A stretch of DNA of 64,000 bases, taken from Actinomycetes bacterium. GTDB lineage: Bacteria; Actinomycetota; Thermoleophilia; Gaiellales; Gaiellaceae. The notes under the pieces are model-generated. The model saw only the letters and a list, made by a program, of their open reading frames with translations. It was not told where the DNA came from and made no database searches. Within the stretch, counting starts at the first letter, position 1. The number at the start of each line of letters is the position of its first letter. Of this stretch, positions 62,790-64,000 are shown one piece after another. The stretch lies in NCBI GenBank assembly GCA_025358355.1, contig JANYJX010000042.1, positions 1-64,000 on the forward strand, written 5' to 3'. Both the position numbers and the translations under genes were made by a program.

Positions 62790-63165
62790 GAGCGCATCTT
62801 CGACGCCCCGGTGATTGTTGCGCGCCTGGCGAAGCTCGCGCGCCGCGCATTCTCGATCGAGGGTCTGCGCGCTACGTCGGCGTGCTCGCACTGCTCACCG
62901 CGCTCGGTAGCGGCGACGCTTTCGCGGCGGTCGAGAAGGAGCCAACACCTGGGACGGCGTCTGGTGGTCGTTCACGACGATGACCACCACCGGCTACGGC
63001 GACATCTATCCGAAGCAACGGTTCCTCGCGGCCGACGTCCAGGCGATCGAGGCTGAGGTCGCGATCGAGAGCGGCTCGGTCGACCTGATCCTCGTTGAGC
63101 TCCGCGCGGTTCGCGAGCGGCTCGGCGAACTCGAATCGCACGTTCAACGGATCGGCGAAAGCTAG
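62790..63165 (+). pseudogene. Degraded two-TM potassium channel
   Basis: LRYVGVLALLTALGSG.., NTWDGVWWSFTTMTTTGYGDIYPK selectivity filter in a different frame, then RFLAADVQAIEAE tail; frameshifts and missing second TM. Confidence 0.75.
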
Positions 63166-63185
63166 CCGCCCCAGAGAACGAAAAT

Positions 63186-63223
63186 GCGGGTGAGGGTCGA
63201 ACCGTAGCCCGCCCCTCACCCGC
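63186..63223 (-). terminator. Intrinsic terminator of hup gene
   Basis: Perfect 11-bp inverted repeat GCGGGTGAGGG / CCCTCACCCGC, followed on the minus strand by ATTTTC. Confidence 0.75.
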
Positions 63224-63238
63224 CGAAGAGCGTGCTCC

Positions 63239-63511
63239 CTAGTTGACGGCGGCCTTGAGCTGGCTGCCCGCCGAGAACTTCGGCACGTTCGCTGCCTTGA
63301 TCGTGACGCGCTCACCCGTGCGCGGGTTAACACCCTGGCGCTCGGCACGGCGGTTCGACGTGAACTTGCCGAAGCCTGTGAACACCACCGAGTCACCCGA
63401 CTTGAGGGCCTCGGTGATGACATAGAGGACCGCCTCGACAGCCTCGCCGGAGTCCTTTTTCGTCATGCCCGTCTTCTGGGCGACGCTATCGACGACATCT
63501 CCCTTAGTCAC
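63239..63511 (-). CDS. hup: HU-family DNA-binding protein
   Basis: MTKGDVVDSVAQKTGMTKKDSGEAVEAVL; GFGKFTSNRRAERQGVNPRTGE. Confidence 0.94.
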   Translation of the reverse strand: MTKGDVVDSVAQKTGMTKKDSGEAVEAVLYVITEALKSGDSVVFTGFGKFTSNRRAERQGVNPRTGERVTIKAANVPKFSAGSQLKAAVN

Positions 63512-63617
63512 TGCCTTCTCCTCCTGATCGTTGGCTAATCGTTGTCGCTGCGCCAGTACGTCTGCCCTGTGCGCGGCGTTGAGCCGACTGGGACCCTAAC
63601 AGTCTCCGGGATTCGGC

Positions 63618-64000
63618 TCAACCATGCGGCTTTGCGGCACTTTTATGCCCGCTGAGTAGCTCGCTCGCGCGGAAGATCGAGCGCAGTCGAACGCCGAGCC
63701 GCGCGAGAGCGTCCGCCCCGCCTTCCTCCCGGTCGACCACGCACACCGCGTGCCGAACCACGAGACCGACCTCACGGAGAGCAGACACGGCCTCAGCGAG
63801 GGCGCCGCCAGAAGTGACGACGTCCTCCAGAAGGCACACGAGCTCCCCTGGAGCGTACGGGCCTTCGACGCGGTTTGCGGTTCCGTATTTCTTCGTTTCA
63901 TCGCGCACGATGATGAAGGGCAGGTCGGACGCCATAGCTGCCGAAGCGGCGAGCGCAACGGCTCCGAGGGCTGGCCCGGCGAAACGCACGAGCTCCGGCT
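63618..64000 (-). CDS. pyrE: Orotate phosphoribosyltransferase, partial (N-terminus beyond window)
   Basis: PFIIVRDETKKYGTANRVEGPYAPGELVCLLEDVVTSGGAL PRPP motif. Confidence 0.88.
   Translation of the reverse strand, partial: PELVRFAGPALGAVALAASAAMASDLPFIIVRDETKKYGTANRVEGPYAPGELVCLLEDVVTSGGALAEAVSALREVGLVVRHAVCVVDREEGGADALARLGVRLRSIFRASELLSGHKSAAKPHG

Overview
High-GC bacterial chromosome segment, probably an actinomycete of the Thermoleophilia/Gaiellales type (lineage is an inference from gene content). It is mostly densely packed housekeeping genes: lutABC, ispH, ileS, trxA, fabI, alr, nnrE/D, acpS, glmS, glmM, rplM-rpsI, a two-component system, a TPP-riboswitch-controlled thiamine operon, guaA, guaB, pfkB-family kinase, dacA, pyrF, hup and partial pyrE. 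Main observations: (1) a peroxiredoxin-like gene at 20170-20643, absent from the ORF track because an in-frame TGA sits exactly at the expected peroxidatic cysteine (FDWSPT-U-TNEL), followed 21 nt later by a perfect 6-bp hairpin, so a likely selenoprotein; (2) a formate dehydrogenase split in the ORF track by a TGA at the known Sec site (HSCEAT-U-HAPT), which independently implies that the host decodes UGA as Sec; (3) the Sec-peroxiredoxin lies at the end of an ECF sigma - membrane beta-propeller - lipoprotein gene string; (4) guaB carries a 375-aa LAGLIDADG intein just before the catalytic SICTT loop; (5) a three-gene cassette of MBL/RMMBL protein, PD-(D/E)XK-like protein and multi-CxxC protein; (6) several decaying or oddly started genes: truncated aquaporin beside arsI, HNH gene running into tRNA-Pro, amber-interrupted LprI-like lipoprotein, degraded K+ channel.
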